A stretch of 64,000 bases of DNA from Pristionchus mayeri (taxonomy: Eukaryota; Nematoda; Chromadorea; Rhabditida; Neodiplogasteridae), in NCBI GenBank assembly GCA_036245805.1, contig BTRK01000003.1, positions 22,223,292 to 22,287,291 of the forward strand. The letters run 5' to 3'. Of the stretch, positions 46,665-58,382 are shown in pieces. Numbering within the stretch: the first letter of the stretch is position 1; the number at the start of each line of letters is the position of its first letter. Below the pieces are notes generated by a model that did not search any database, was not told the origin of the DNA, and saw only the letters and a list, made by a program, of their open reading frames with translations. Made by a program: the position numbers and the translations under genes.

Positions 46665-48570
46665 TCAATAGTAGGGGGCGAAGTAAGTGGGGAATCGAGT
46701 GTATTGGGGACGGGGTCGATAGGAGTTGAAGTGACGGAGACCTGTCGACTCATAGTGCTTGCTGAAGTATGGAGAACTGCAACCACAACAAATATTATGA
46801 AAGAAGAATTGCAAATAATATTTTGAACGTTCAGCTACGTTCGAAAACGTTCTTCTGACTACAATCTCGAATCTGAATTGAAACGTACACGTTGAGATAG
46901 GGCTTGGAGAGGTAGAAATTGCGAGTGGACCGAGGACGAGAAGTGACGTCGAAGTTAGACTCACCCGCCAGATAGGCGTAGCCTACAGAGATCAAGGATC
47001 AACTTCCATTTTCTGATAGTGATACTATCCGTATTTATACTAGGTCGATGAAATGGTGAATAGTAGAAGGAAGATCGAACCCGAGTAGCTCCTCCTGGTA
47101 GTGATTGGTTGTATCTCAGCAGTCATCTTAGGGGGAGTGTATACGGGAGAAGTCCCGAAGGTGTGAGTGTACGAGTACGGACGAGTCGAGTGAGAATCAC
47201 TGCGGTAGATGTATCTGAGAGGAGAGATGATCTTTGATCTCCCAAGGGACGAACTTGTAGATGGGATAACTCCACGAACGGAGCTGGAAGACGTCGTACT
47301 TCCGGAGAGGCTCGATCTCGCTCCTTCAAGGAATCGAGTGGGGAGAGATGAGAAGGGAGGAAGATTGATCTTTGATCTCACCTGTACGATACATTCGTGT
47401 GGTAGGGAGTGGTGATGGTAGCCAGAGGAGTACGGCATCTGTAGGAGGTCCGAGGCTGACGTTCGTCGGGAATCACCTTCAAATCAATATGGTTATACAA
47501 ATAATTTAATTATCATTTAACCCTCCGAGGGTTGCTTCCCAGTCTACTTCGATGCCATCTGTTCTCACTCCCAGATGGGTGATTCAGTATCTGACGACGT
47601 CGTCCTTTCCCTCTCTCTCCTCTCTCAGATGCTTCTTCTCTCTCTTCTCCTCCTTGTGTAACAATGCCGAGAGGACATAAAAACAAAAGGGGGCTAATCA
47701 AAAGAAAAGGAAGGGAAAGCAGAGAATGATTGGCAGCTAGAGGGAAGGAGAGGACTATCGATCGACTTGCTCTGTCACTTTGTGGAATGAGGACTAGTTG
47801 CTACGACCCCTACTAGAGGATGCTTGGCAGATGTGCCAGAGTGCTCTGCATCCATCGATCCTCTTCTCTCACCTTATATCCGGATATTTCTCTGACGGGA
47901 GTGTAGCTTCTCCTGCACACTCTCTCGAATCTGGCAGTGCAGTCATTCGGAGTGTTCTCACGAGACCAACGGGAGAGATAACGTTCACTGTAGAGAATAC
48001 CATCAGAACGAATACAACCTCTCTACATGCTTTCTCGCGTTGTCGTTCGATGAGAAGATACAAACATTCGTGAACAACATCTGTTTCTTATGCAGAAAGT
48101 GAGTCTAGTATTTCACTGAGGTCGTTCTTCTGCCCCCTCAATCCCCCCCCCTCTCCCTTCCTCTTCTCACCTGGATAGATAACTGAGATCGAGTGATCGA
48201 CTTCTCGCTACTCTCGCCATGCTTTCCTCTAGACTTTCTCTCGATAGCAACTCGCAGTAGGGCACTGATATACCTCCGATTAGCGCGAACACCTGAGATA
48301 TTGAGAGAATGAATAAGATCAAAGCCAAATCCCACCTGTTCTTCCCAACCTCGAAAGCGATTTCGTTCTAGAAATGCTTTCGCTTCGGCGATTACCCGTT
48401 CGCGCCTACAATCGATCGATAATTCACGAATACAATGACAACAAATCAATAATCTGACGACAAGGTGGTGAGTACCTCGTCTCGCACGATTCACACGAAT
48501 CCTCTACACACTTTTCATCCTCGATGGCTAATAGATTGGGTTCGGAGGAAGTTTCGGGGATGGGGTCCAT
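46665..48570 (-). CDS. Uncharacterised Tyr/Arg/Ser-rich protein, 276 aa
   Basis: I do not recognise this family. Nine exons (48570-48476, 48405-48336, 48292-48171, 47912-47873, 47476-47382, 47323-47255, 47214-47081, 46982-46889, 46776-46665) total 831 nt, exactly 277 codons, with no internal stop. The N terminus is acidic with Cys pairs (EDEKCVEDSCESCETR), followed by a helix (RERVIAEAKAFLERN) and the segment FALIGGISVPYCELLSRESL. The rest is rich in Tyr, Arg, Ser and Pro (RRSYTPVREISGYK, KYDVFQLRSWSYPIYKYIYR, FYLSKPYLNVSPYFSKHYE, FNSYRPRPQYTRFPTY) and ends FAPYY. There is no signal peptide or membrane helix. The Tyr/Arg-rich composition suggests a disordered cytoskeletal or sarcomeric protein, but that is a guess. 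Two introns (40 and 58 bp) each contain TGATCTTTGATC. Confidence 0.8.
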
Positions 48571-49594
48571 GGGGAGGAAGATGTTCAGAGGAAGAGGGGA
48601 AGGGATAGCAGTACAGTTCGATCGTATGTATTTACTTAGTGCTCAGATGAGATGAGGATGCAAGGGGAGGGAGCGATAGCTGGTCAAGAGAACGAGTGGG
48701 AAGAACGGTGATTGAACTGTTGAATCAATGAGAACATTGGGAAAATGGCGAGGATTCCTGAACGAGAGGAGAAGAGATCAGTGATGGCTCAAGAGTCATC
48801 GAGATGAGAGAGAGAAGGGGAAAGAGAGAGAGGAGAGGAAAGGAGGAGTTTAAAGTGAATGGCAGTCTTCCTTCTCCCTCCCACTCAATCGACAGAGATA
48901 AACACACGACTGAGGGAGTGGAAGAGGTGAGAAGATCTCATATCAGATGAATACGAGAGCAACGGATAATCATCGCCATATCCTTCTACGAGATCCTTCT
49001 ACCAATGGCTCTATTTCGCTAGTCTCTTCTTAGCAGAATTGTGACCATGGAACAACCGTGTATTGCCCCACCCTCCGGAACATTTCGCATTCACAGGCAG
49101 TTTTGAAAAATAACAACTTTATCGAGTGAAAAAGCAACAACTTCGAATGGGATAGCAAAAGAGATGAAGAAGAGAGAGTGTGAGTGACGCAAAGGAAATT
49201 TATTAGAGGGATTAAACGAATAATTTCGAAAGGTCTCCTCACCATCTGACGTCAACTCTGTAGCCAACAGTCAAGTTAAACTATTTAAAGGTTAAGTAAC
49301 AACTTCTGGGTATAATTTAGCTAGACATAAAACGGAGATGTAAAAGTTCCTACATAGCAGGTGCCGAAGAGAGTGAGCGAACACTCACAACATATTGAAA
49401 CTAAAGAAAAGATGAGTTTGGGAAAGGATTGTCCCCCTCTGAAACCTACTCTGTAGGTGTAGGTGGATGCATATTAAAATATGAACAAGAAACACAAGTG
49501 ATCGAACACCTTCAGGGACAAAGTAAATCAAACAAAGGGTGAACACACATAGTGGTCTCAATTGATCGATTCCCGATTCGAATGTATCAGTTGC
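48571..49594. other. Intergenic region
   Basis: Upstream region of the 276-aa gene and 3' region of the chromodomain/MATH/BTB gene, both minus strand. The sequence is purine-rich to about 48960, then AT-richer. No RNA gene or splice-consistent exon was found. Confidence 0.45.
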
Positions 49595-52500
49595 TTACTT
49601 CTCTTCCATTCCCTTCTCCAGCTCGATAATTCTCTTGAGTAGGTACACCTGCAGCATGGCGTATTCACACCAATCCCTCCCCTCCCTCCCCCTTCTCTAC
49701 CTTGAATCTATCGGACAGCTCCTTGTACCCCTCAGTCGTCTTCACCTCCTCGAATAGATTCTTCCTCACTGTCACCTGCAATCATCTCCCATCATTACGT
49801 TAAAAACCTTATCATAGTAAATAGAAAAGTCAATTTTCGATCAACTCGACTGAAAGGTGGTACAGTACCTCAAGTACTGCTCTTTCCAGGTCGGAGTCAG
49901 CGTAGTCGTCGACCTGCTGCATCGCCTGCACTATCTGCTCGGTCGACAGATCGTACATGTGCTTCTACAAGGGAATAAATAAATAATAAGATCAGTTGTC
50001 GATAGATCGTAAACTGCAGTTACAGCTCATTCCACTCACGTAGAAGTACTCGTGGCAGGAAGTGAGCACATCGGTCAATTCGAAAAGATGAGCAGCATGC
50101 ATCAGAGGAATCAACGTGTCGTTATAGATCTACATCCAATCAATCAATCGATATACCTGGGGTGGCTCACCTCGTGATCATAATTGAAGAGCTTATCGAG
50201 CATTAGGAGGAATTCATCGAGAGAGCAATCATAGACTGCGATCGGCTGAAGAAGAAAGAAGCAGGTCATTGTACCACTTTGAATTACGCATATTCACCGT
50301 GTGAACGTGCTACTGCACTGGCCAGAATAGCTCACTGGGCATCTAAATCGAATTGTGGATAGAGTACCTCTTTATCCTGTCCAGCTCTCTCTTGGAAGAT
50401 CTTGTAGAAGAACTCCGATCGAAGGGAGAGCTGGTCTCTATTCACGAAGACATAAGTGCCCTGCGAGAGAATAGAATATTCAAAGGATGGCTCTCACTAA
50501 AGCCTCGATATGACAGAAGAGCTGTGTGAATGGACACCATTGTGAAATATATCATTGGAAGGTAGTAGCTCATAGGCCATTTGTGGGTGAGTAAGAGATG
50601 GGCAATCCCTCCCCCTCCCTCCTCCATCCATGGCACTGATCACTCCCTCACCTCGACATCGAAGATGGTGTTATCGTGACGACGTCTCTTCGTGAAATCG
50701 TGCTCAAGAGGCAGCACGTAACCCTGCACATCCAGCAATACCACTGAGATCTGCAACACATCCATTCGCATTTACACAAGGCTGTGCAATCAATCGATAA
50801 CATATAAATAGTACATTGAGAAGAAGCGTTCCCTCTCCATCGACATACTTCGATCCTTCGCACATCATCTCATCCAGAGGCCTGCAAGTCCTCATTAGGT
50901 TACATGTCCGTGCAGTACTTCAACCGTACGTGGACAACTCCATCTTGGCCAAAGTATTATGCTTGAAGAATGAATAGGGATCGAAGGTGATAACGAGATC
51001 AGAGAGTACCATATCCACCTGCAAGGGGATTCCATCCATCCATCCCATACCAGTGTTTCCCCATTCAAGCGAATGAGTACAAATCCGGTGACTCTCCTCA
51101 CCTCCAAGGTGGCATCGATTCTCCATAGACTGGACTCTTCCTTCTCATTGCACTTCACCATGATTCCCAGCACCTCGTCCCCCTCTTCTCCATCCAGCAC
51201 TGTTATCCCCACCTCAACGAGAACAGAGATACTCCTTGCACCAAAGGAGGAAGGGGAAGAAGGCAAGAATGGAATGGCATAAAATGAGTAGGAGTACCTC
51301 GAAGGGAACTTCTCCGAAATACACCGTCCCTGCCATCATTGTCTGCAATGAGTATTAATCACGAGTGTGTCCTCACTTCAACCATTTCAATCATAGTAAT
51401 ATCCCCTATCTCATTGTCTCACACCCATCTCAGTTTCCACTCTCTCCTCCCCTGACCTCTCCCAACTCGAGATGCTCCCTCTTCACTGCCAACTCGACAG
51501 ATTGTCTGCAGTCGATGGCACGAGGAGACCAGAGGAAATAGTTGAGATCCTCCTCCTCACTCGGATCCACTTCCGACTAAATTGCATTTGTCAAATCTTA
51601 TACCACTTCCAAATACTGCCTCCATCGACTCATTCTCAGTACCGTGGACACGAGGGATTCAACCTCCTCCATTCCAACGTCCTCGTAGTGGTCGACCCAC
51701 TCGTTCGACTGGTCCTCCATCATATGAGGACTCTTCACCTCCATCTCCCCATCCGAATCGACTCTCTCGGGAGGAAGCACGGGCTCCACGGACAGTTCCT
51801 AAACATCCATTCAACCCTTAGCCCAATCAATAAGGGTTCTGAAGCCAAATGTGAAGAAGAAATAATTATGAGTTTGAAATTGAAAAAAAGAAAGGTGACC
51901 TTCTGTTCTTGGGGGTAAATGGTTTGCTCCTGATCGGCCTTTGCACCTGCCTCAGCCTCCTTCTCGGGGGGTTCTTCCGTTGATTCCTCCAAAAAAGTAT
52001 TGATAGGCTAGGTATACACAACATTGAAATAATAAATAAACAAGTGGAAGGCGCAATCACCTCTTGCTCCCTTTCCACCTCCTCCTCCACTGCGTCAGCC
52101 GGAACGACCACCTAAACTTATCCATCGATTGTCCAAACATTATTTTTTTAAATGTTACGGATAATAAAGGGAGAGGGGGTAAGTAATCTTGCATCAGCAG
52201 AGTAGGCAATAAGAATAACGTGAGGAAAGGCAGAGTACACGGGGTGACTGATGGATGAACGGATGTGTGAGTGGAGGGGCAACTACTCAAGATGCGTCCT
52301 TGCCTCGTTATCAGCAGCTTCTCCAATAATCTGCAGCTGCTGCTGCACTTCCGCCTGCTCCACAACAGGCAGTTCCTGCAAGAGAGGGAGAACAGACATT
52401 AGTTACCCAACAAGGACGAAATTGACCCATTATTTTTTGTCCTCCATCGAATAGCCGATGGTTGAATTAGTATAGAATACAAAAATGCTAAAAATCAATA

Positions 52501-55056
52501 ATAGCCTCAAGGGAAAGTCGAAAATGATCCGCGCCCTCTCACTTTTGCATACTCTCTCGTGCACGCGACGGGATCAGGGTGGGATCAGGGTTTCGTCCTT
52601 GTTGGGTAACTTTAACACAGGTTAACATATTCAAACGCTATGCACCATGTGGAGATGGCTAACAACTATGGACAAAAGGGATCCTAAAGTTGTACAACAA
52701 TCAATTAGCACGAGAAATGAAACGGACCTCGTTATCTCCGTTAGCCGGGGGCAACTGCGGAAGGACTTCCACGTCTGAATCGTTCTCGGAATGCACTGAT
52801 TGAGGGGGTCGCGGGGGAATCGGACCATGTCCCATCCGCTGTCTCCTACCCAAAGGACCTTGCTGCATCTGCCCTGCCACAGGGGGTCGTTGATGCATAG
52901 GCTGCCTTGCAGCCAGAGGGCGATTCTGCATAGGCTGTCTCGCGGCCAGAGGACGATGCTGCATGGGTCGCCTTGCAGCCTGGAGGAGTTGCTGCAGGGG
53001 CTGCCTGGCAGCCTGGAGGCGTTGTTGCATGCGCTGCAGAGCAGGCAGTCTTCTCGGCTGCACGAGGAACCCCGCCATCAAGAGCCGTTGCATCATCTGC
53101 TGAGTCTCAGGATGTGCTTGTTGCTGCGGGTTCATCCTCAAGTCGTGTCGCAGACGCTGCCCCGCCACCTGCAGACGTTGCTGCACCATTCGAGCCCTCT
53201 GAAAGGAGCAGAATGAAGAGAGAAGAGAGCAGGGAGACTCGCCCGTTCGGCTGGTGGGGCCACCACCTCCATCACTACTTCCACGTCCGAGTCATCCTCC
53301 TGCGGGGGCGGTCGAGGAACCACTACAGGGGCCTGAGATTACACTCTGCATACTATAACCAACATCCATCCAATGGAGTCACATGGGCGAGAGGACGAAA
53401 TTAAAATGCCTTGATAGAATACGATAATCGCTCATTTGAAATCGGACCCTTAGCTCTTGCGGACGCACGATTGCTGCCCTTTGCCCATTGTTCGAGGGTT
53501 GTTGAATGGGTTTGACCACCCCGACGGGCACGTTATTGCGAGGGCGTCCTCGAGGTCTCTGCCAGTATCATTCTCAACTTGAGTTGGTCAGAGTGCCCAT
53601 ACCTTAGTCGGGGCTGAGCTGGTCGCTTCATCTGCAGACGGAGATCCAACCAGAGGACCCATCTGAACAACCATTGAGGAATGTATCTGGACGAGCTCAC
53701 TGACTGCAGCTGTCGAGTTGGTCGATGCATCTGCAGCTGCAGTCGATGGGGGAACTGCAGCCACGTCCTGTGCTGGCTCGTGCCCATTCATCTGAACGGT
53801 GAAGGCCCAAATTCGAACTTCAAATTTAGAACTGACTTTTTGGGAGCCATCTTTTGTGAACCACCGAATGGGAACTTCCATTTCGGAACCGCGTTTCTAG
53901 TGTGAAAGGGATGAGATTAAAAGAGGATAGAATGCAGGGTTAATTGGTTCTCCCAATACACTTGGCAGTTACGAAACGTCTGTTACGAAACGGCGGTTCC
54001 GAAAAGCAAGTTCCAAAACGGCGGTTCAATTTTCGAAATTCGGTTCCATTTTCAAGTTTCAACTTGGACCATCACCCTCTGAACGTCCTCCATGGAAGAC
54101 GTCACACTAACTTGAGAAGGAGTCGAGTTGTTTGCTGCATCTGCAGCTGGTACAACAGCAACGGTCGGAGCAGCAACTGCAGCCGGTTGAGGATCAGCCT
54201 GAGACGGATTTACGTGGACATAACCATGTTGGGGAAGAAATATAAATGGCTTACTTGTGTGGGGCTGTTCGCAACAGCTAGAAGAGGTGCACCAGCTGAG
54301 GCAGACTGGTCGGAGTCTTGCTGATTCTTCGCCTTCGGAGGACGTCCTCTAGGCCTCTGACAATGCGTGGAGATGGGGAGAGGGGGAGGGGTGGAATCGT
54401 ACCTTGGCAGGGACTGCGCCCTTTGCAGAAGTAGAGGCCGATGCGTCTGACTGAGAAGGAGAAATTTACGAGGAATCATGAACTCTATACGTACCATGAC
54501 ACTCGTGAGCGAAAGACTGCTCGCACTATCAGCCACGGTACTCTGCAACAAAGGTTTGCTGCTGTATCTTATTTTGATTCCGCCTCGGCTGACTAAGCAA
54601 GATATTTCAATATTAATTATTGCAAGGAGAAGATGGCATCAAACGGTGGAGATTTGTGTGGGCCCAAGTTACAAAATATAAAGAACTAGTAATATCATTA
54701 GCAAGCTAAAAAATCAAACCTTTCTCTTTCTACCATCTCCTCTTCCGGCCCGCTCAAACTCCTCAATCTTATCGGGGCAAGTTACATTGCTCGCGGGTTC
54801 CCACTTATTATGGCTGGCTGGATAACCGCGCCACTAAAAAATTGATTATCTAGATTATACTTTAACGGAAAATAAGTCAGATATTACAGGATACAGCAAG
54901 ATGAATATTGACGTGCTAATATCGGCCACAAAACAAGCAAACCTTGATGAAGTACTCCACTTCACCGTCCTTGTTCGTCCGCTTATCGAGAATCTTCTCC
55001 ACGACATAATCTACGTCTTTTCCTTTCGCAACAACGCGCGTCTTCCTCCTACCCAT
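49595..55056 (-). CDS. Chromodomain-AT-hook-MATH-BTB protein (model; may be two genes)
   Basis: About 26 exons, nearly all joining in phase 0, give about 930 aa. The start ATG at 55056 follows TTTGGACAG, a possible SL acceptor. Exons 55056-54943 and 54833-54720 encode a canonical chromodomain (residues about 15-64): DYVVEKILDKR, VEYFIKWRGY, NKWEPASNV, with aromatic-cage Tyr, Trp and Tyr present. Next come Ala/Ser-rich linkers and two AT-hook-like cores (RPRGRPPK near 54350, RPRGRPR near 53560). Then an acidic exon (EDDSDVEVVMEVV), a Gln/Arg/Met-rich exon of about 150 residues with repeats (LAARQPMQ), and Glu-rich exons. A MATH domain follows (VYFGEVPFE, GIMVKCNEKEESSLWRIDAT, CEGSKYVDGEG, LDVQGYVLPL). 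The BTB domain reads YVFVNRDQLSLRSEFFYKIF, DEFLLMLDKLFNYDH and MHAAHLFELTDVLTSCHEYF, then a helical C terminus ends at 49595. A split into two genes at 54.1/53.8 kb cannot be excluded. Confidence 0.7.
52402..52612. mobile_element. MITE copy 2, inverted relative to copy 1
   Basis: The ends are GTTACCCAACAAGGACGAAA and its exact reverse complement, with TA on both flanks (52400-52401 and 52613-52614). The interior matches 4964-5192 in reverse orientation, including the CATCGAATAGCCGATGG block. It lies in an intron of the chromodomain/MATH/BTB gene between the Gln-rich exon and the next acidic exon. Confidence 0.88.
53812..54063. repeat. Imperfect inverted repeat at the possible gene boundary
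   Basis: About 53812-53905 and 53975-54063 are diverged inverted copies. The clearest block is CGGAACCGCGTTTC against GAAACGGCGGTTCCG. It fills most of the interval between the exon ending TCTCAA|GTTAGT (54118 area) and the exon starting TTCAG|ATGAATGGG (53793 area). It is either a foldback inserted in an intron or intergenic sequence. Confidence 0.6.
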
Positions 55057-55458
55057 ATTTCCTGTCCAAACAAATATATCAACAACGACATTCAGTAACT
55101 ACAAACAATCGAACTCGAAAAAATAATAATTGAAATGCAATATTAAAAGAGAGAGAGTGAGAAAAAATCGATACAGTCCCTGAGGTTCAAACACTACAGT
55201 AATTTTATCTTTTAGTTGAATACCGTAATGAAACTTTATTCAGATTTCACAGATGTCTACATTTCTATCTTTAAAAATATTCATGTCAGTCTTTTATGCA
55301 TACGATTAATTCAACAAGTTAAATATTATTAGCTCTTATGCTTGATCCGGGATAATAACTTCAATGATTGTATCAATGATTGTTCAATGATTTATTATAT
55401 TGTTTATATCCTTCAAGGGAACATATAAAAGACAAAAGAGTGGTCTCAAATAATCTCA
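55057..55458. other. AT-rich intergenic region
   Basis: Between the chromodomain gene's start and the REEP gene's stop, both on the minus strand. It is AT-rich with no exon signal. It is expected to contain the chromodomain gene's promoter and the REEP gene's poly(A) region. Confidence 0.5.
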
Positions 55459-55928
55459 TTATTCTTCCTTCTTCTCGACTTCGTCAAGAATAGATTGGGG
55501 GAGGTAGGGAGTGAGGAGTCTCTCCAACTCTGAGACTGCGGGACCAACGTAGCCAGAGAAGATCTTGTCTACGGCAACAGAAGAGACGGAGAGATAAACG
55601 AGTAGAAGAGCCTGCAATGGAGAATCTTCCCTTTCTGAGGAATCTCATCATATCTAGAACACCTCCATTTATCATCCCCTTTCATCTTTGCTCACTTCTC
55701 TCATTATTATCTCACCACCCAATCATATTCGCATGGAAAGAATAAGTTCAGCGAAGTGTTGAGAATGTAGATGTTGTTGATTCATTCGAGTCTCTCCTCT
55801 TCCTTCTGGGACTCACCTTGAGTAGATGGTAGTAAGGGATGAAGTGGAGTGAATCGGCGAGTGAGATCGATGCGTAGATCATCCAATACTTCACCCAGTG
55901 GCTGAGGTTATTCCCCATTGTCAATGCC

Positions 55929-55978
<50 letters not shown>

Positions 55979-57268
55979 CTGTTTACTCCCATTGTGCAAC
56001 AGACTAATCATTCCCTCTCTTATCTCTAGGAGAGGCATAGAGTGTTTCTCTCTTCCTCCGAACTTGCAAATGCATCCAACGAAACAAACAAAGAAATAAC
56101 TAATGGTTGAAAACCGATTCTTGTAGGGGAAGGGAGTACCTTGATGGACTTGATGGCAGGGAGGAGCAGTCCAGCAGCAGTGCAGAGGATGGACATCCAG
56201 GAAGAGACGACCAAGGCTGCGACCGACCCGACCAGGAGGAGAGACAGCAACTGGAGAGGGAAGGGTAGACAAACGGGAAGAGGATTATGCACAGAAAGAG
56301 GGAAGGAACGGGAGAAGGCAATACGATTCTTGCTAGGCCAAATAAAGTTGTACAGTTTAGGCCAGAGAATATGATTGTCATTTAGTTGTTCCTAGATCTT
56401 CCATGTGCACCATTCTATTGACTATCGGTTGTTTCCACTTGATATCTCCTCAATGATTCACTCGGGTGTTGAAATAGTTAGGTATCTCACAGTTTCTCTC
56501 TTCAGCTCCTCAATCTTGTTGAAGTGTCCATCTATCTTGGGATGACGAAGCACTTCCTCGATCTTAGAAGAGACGAACTCCATCTCGTTCACTGGAATGG
56601 AAAAGAGGCTAACATGTGGAGAATCCACTGGAGATCATGCGAGAGTGAGGGTGCTATTGGTGCTAACTGAATTATGGAAGGGACGACTCGAGAGAGAGAA
56701 GAAGACTAAACAAGAGATGGAGAGAGGCGATAGATGAACAACTATTCCAGCCAGTAGGCACAACAGAGAATTGCGTGGGAGAGAGCAAGATTCAGATTGA
56801 ATTATCGATTGATCGTGAATCTGTGAATGGGCACGTATGGAGAACCAGGGGATGGGCAGGGGGAGGAGGGGGTTGAATGGCAGGAGAGAGGGAAGAAAAG
56901 GCAAGGTACGCATCCAGTGATAAGCATTGATAAGGGAAGGAACGACCAAATATTGTGTCTGTCGTGTACTTGTTATGAGACGAACTACCAGTTGGAGGGG
57001 ATTCAACGAGGAAGAGGGAGGGAAGGGCATTAAACGTTATTGGAGATAGACAAGCAGAGAAGAGAATCGCCTTTGTGAACAGGGGAACGCGTCGGCCATT
57101 CAAAGTTCAGACGGTGACAGGACGCCCATTTGATGGCTCGCGAAGGGAAGCAGACTGTCAGGAACGCCAATTAGTAGAAGTAATGAACTGACCCTTCTCC
57201 ATCTCCGAGTATTCGTCTGTCCCTCGGAAGCTCGGAATGAATCCGAGAGATTCCCAATGTTTGCCCAT
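55459..57268 (-). CDS. REEP5/6-type (TB2/DP1/HVA22) ER-shaping protein, about 183 aa
   Basis: Five exons, starting at ATG 57268 (exon 57268-57193) and ending at TAA 55459-55461. The N terminus is MGKHWESLGF followed by a charged amphipathic helix (EMEFVSSKIEEVLRHPKID). The first hydrophobic hairpin reads LLSLLLVGSVAALVVSSW, then GLLLPAIKSIK matches the family's G-x-x-x-P-A-x-x-S-x-K motif. The next exon has WVKYWMIYASISLADSL and FIPYYHLLK, matching the TB2/DP1 core W-x-x-YW-x-x-Y-x-x-x-S-x-x-x-x-L. The last exon ends with a short hairpin and an acidic tail. These proteins wedge into the ER membrane and curve tubules. Length matches REEP5/6 and yeast Yop1 (about 180-190 aa). The acceptor before the WVKYW exon is preceded by a long CT repeat. 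Confidence 0.9.
55932..55976. repeat. (GA)n microsatellite abutting a splice acceptor
   Basis: About 45 bases of alternating G and A on the plus strand, so (CT)n on the coding strand of the REEP gene. It ends four bases from the acceptor AG at 55928-55929 and replaces the usual U-rich tract. Confidence 0.95.
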
Positions 57269-57718
57269 TCTCGCTCCCTTTCCCACCAAAAGATGATTCA
57301 GATTGGATTTCAACCCCGTCCAATCACTCCATCCTCTCCCACTTTACTGCCCAGGTCATCGAATCTCCCCATTATACGCTTCGGCACGTCGGAATCCCCT
57401 TTGAATGGGAAGTCTAATAATGAAGTGAACGGATGTCTTTCCTCTTCCCTCTTCGAGTCTTGCTTGTTACGCCTGTTTCTGCATCCTCTTTCCTCTTCTT
57501 TGCATTCTGTATCCCAGCGGAGGAAAGGGCCTTCTCTTCCTTCTCTTCCTTCTCTTCTATTCGCAACATCATAACAGCTCAGTTCATTCTGCGGTAGGTC
57601 GTCTCTCTTCTCTCTCCAACAGCACGCAAATCTTTCATTGGATGGATCGAGAATTTCCGTTATATTGCTTCACCGGTTTTTTTCATCTTCTGTGTGGATG
57701 AAATTGCCCGCCGACAGT

Positions 57719-57965
57719 CCAACACGTCCATCCTCCCTCTCCCCTTCCTCCCCTCCTTCCCCCTTCGTCCCCCCTCTCCCCCCCCCCCTCCCTCTCCCCT
57801 TCCTCCCCTCCTTCCCCCTTCGTCCCCCCTGTCCCCCCTCCCTCTCCCCTTCCTCCCTCCTTCCCCCCTTCGTCCCCCCTCTCCCCCCCCTCCCTCTCCC
57901 CTTCCTCCCCTCCTTCCCCCCTTCGTCCCCCCTCTCCCCCCTCCCTCCTCCCGTTCCCTTTCTTC
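57719..57965. repeat. C-rich minisatellite, about four tandem units
   Basis: A unit of roughly 50-55 bp containing CTTCCTCCCCTCCTTC and CCCTTCGTCCCCCCT recurs about four times with small length changes in the C runs. The complementary strand is G-rich and could form G-quadruplexes. Confidence 0.9.
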
Positions 57966-58319
57966 CTCTGGCGGGATGATGGTTGTGACGACTCTCACTC
58001 ATAACTTTGCACATCAACTCTGGTTGACACCTGTCGGAGAGGAGAAGGGGAAGAGTTCCCCCTCTGGAGGAAGAGAGTTCAGACGACACACGACAGAGAT
58101 CGCATCAGATCATCCGAGTTCACCTCTACCTGTTCACTGCAGAATACTCCACAGATCATAGATGTCTTCTCCCCCCCTCTCCCCCCTCCCCCCTCCTCCT
58201 CCCCTCCCCCCCCCTCCCCCCCCCCTCCCTCTCCCCTCTCCTCTACATCTCCTCCGATCGCGTTCACGCATTTCCCAATACAAATGGGGATGTTTTGTGG
58301 GTGGAAGCCTTCTGGTTGT

Positions 58320-58322
<3 letters not shown>

Positions 58323-58379
<57 letters not shown>
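58323..58379. repeat. (CT)n microsatellite
   Basis: About 56 bases of uninterrupted alternating C and T on the plus strand. Shorter CT runs recur near 59461. Confidence 0.95.

Positions 58380-58382
<3 letters not shown>

Noticed and set aside
57719..57965. CRISPR-like array
   Set aside because: The tandem units are contiguous with no unique spacers, and the genome is eukaryotic.
57638..58161. Poly-Pro/Ser and poly-Gly/Arg frames
   Set aside because: Both strands are open only because of the C-rich minisatellite; there is no start context, splice logic or domain.
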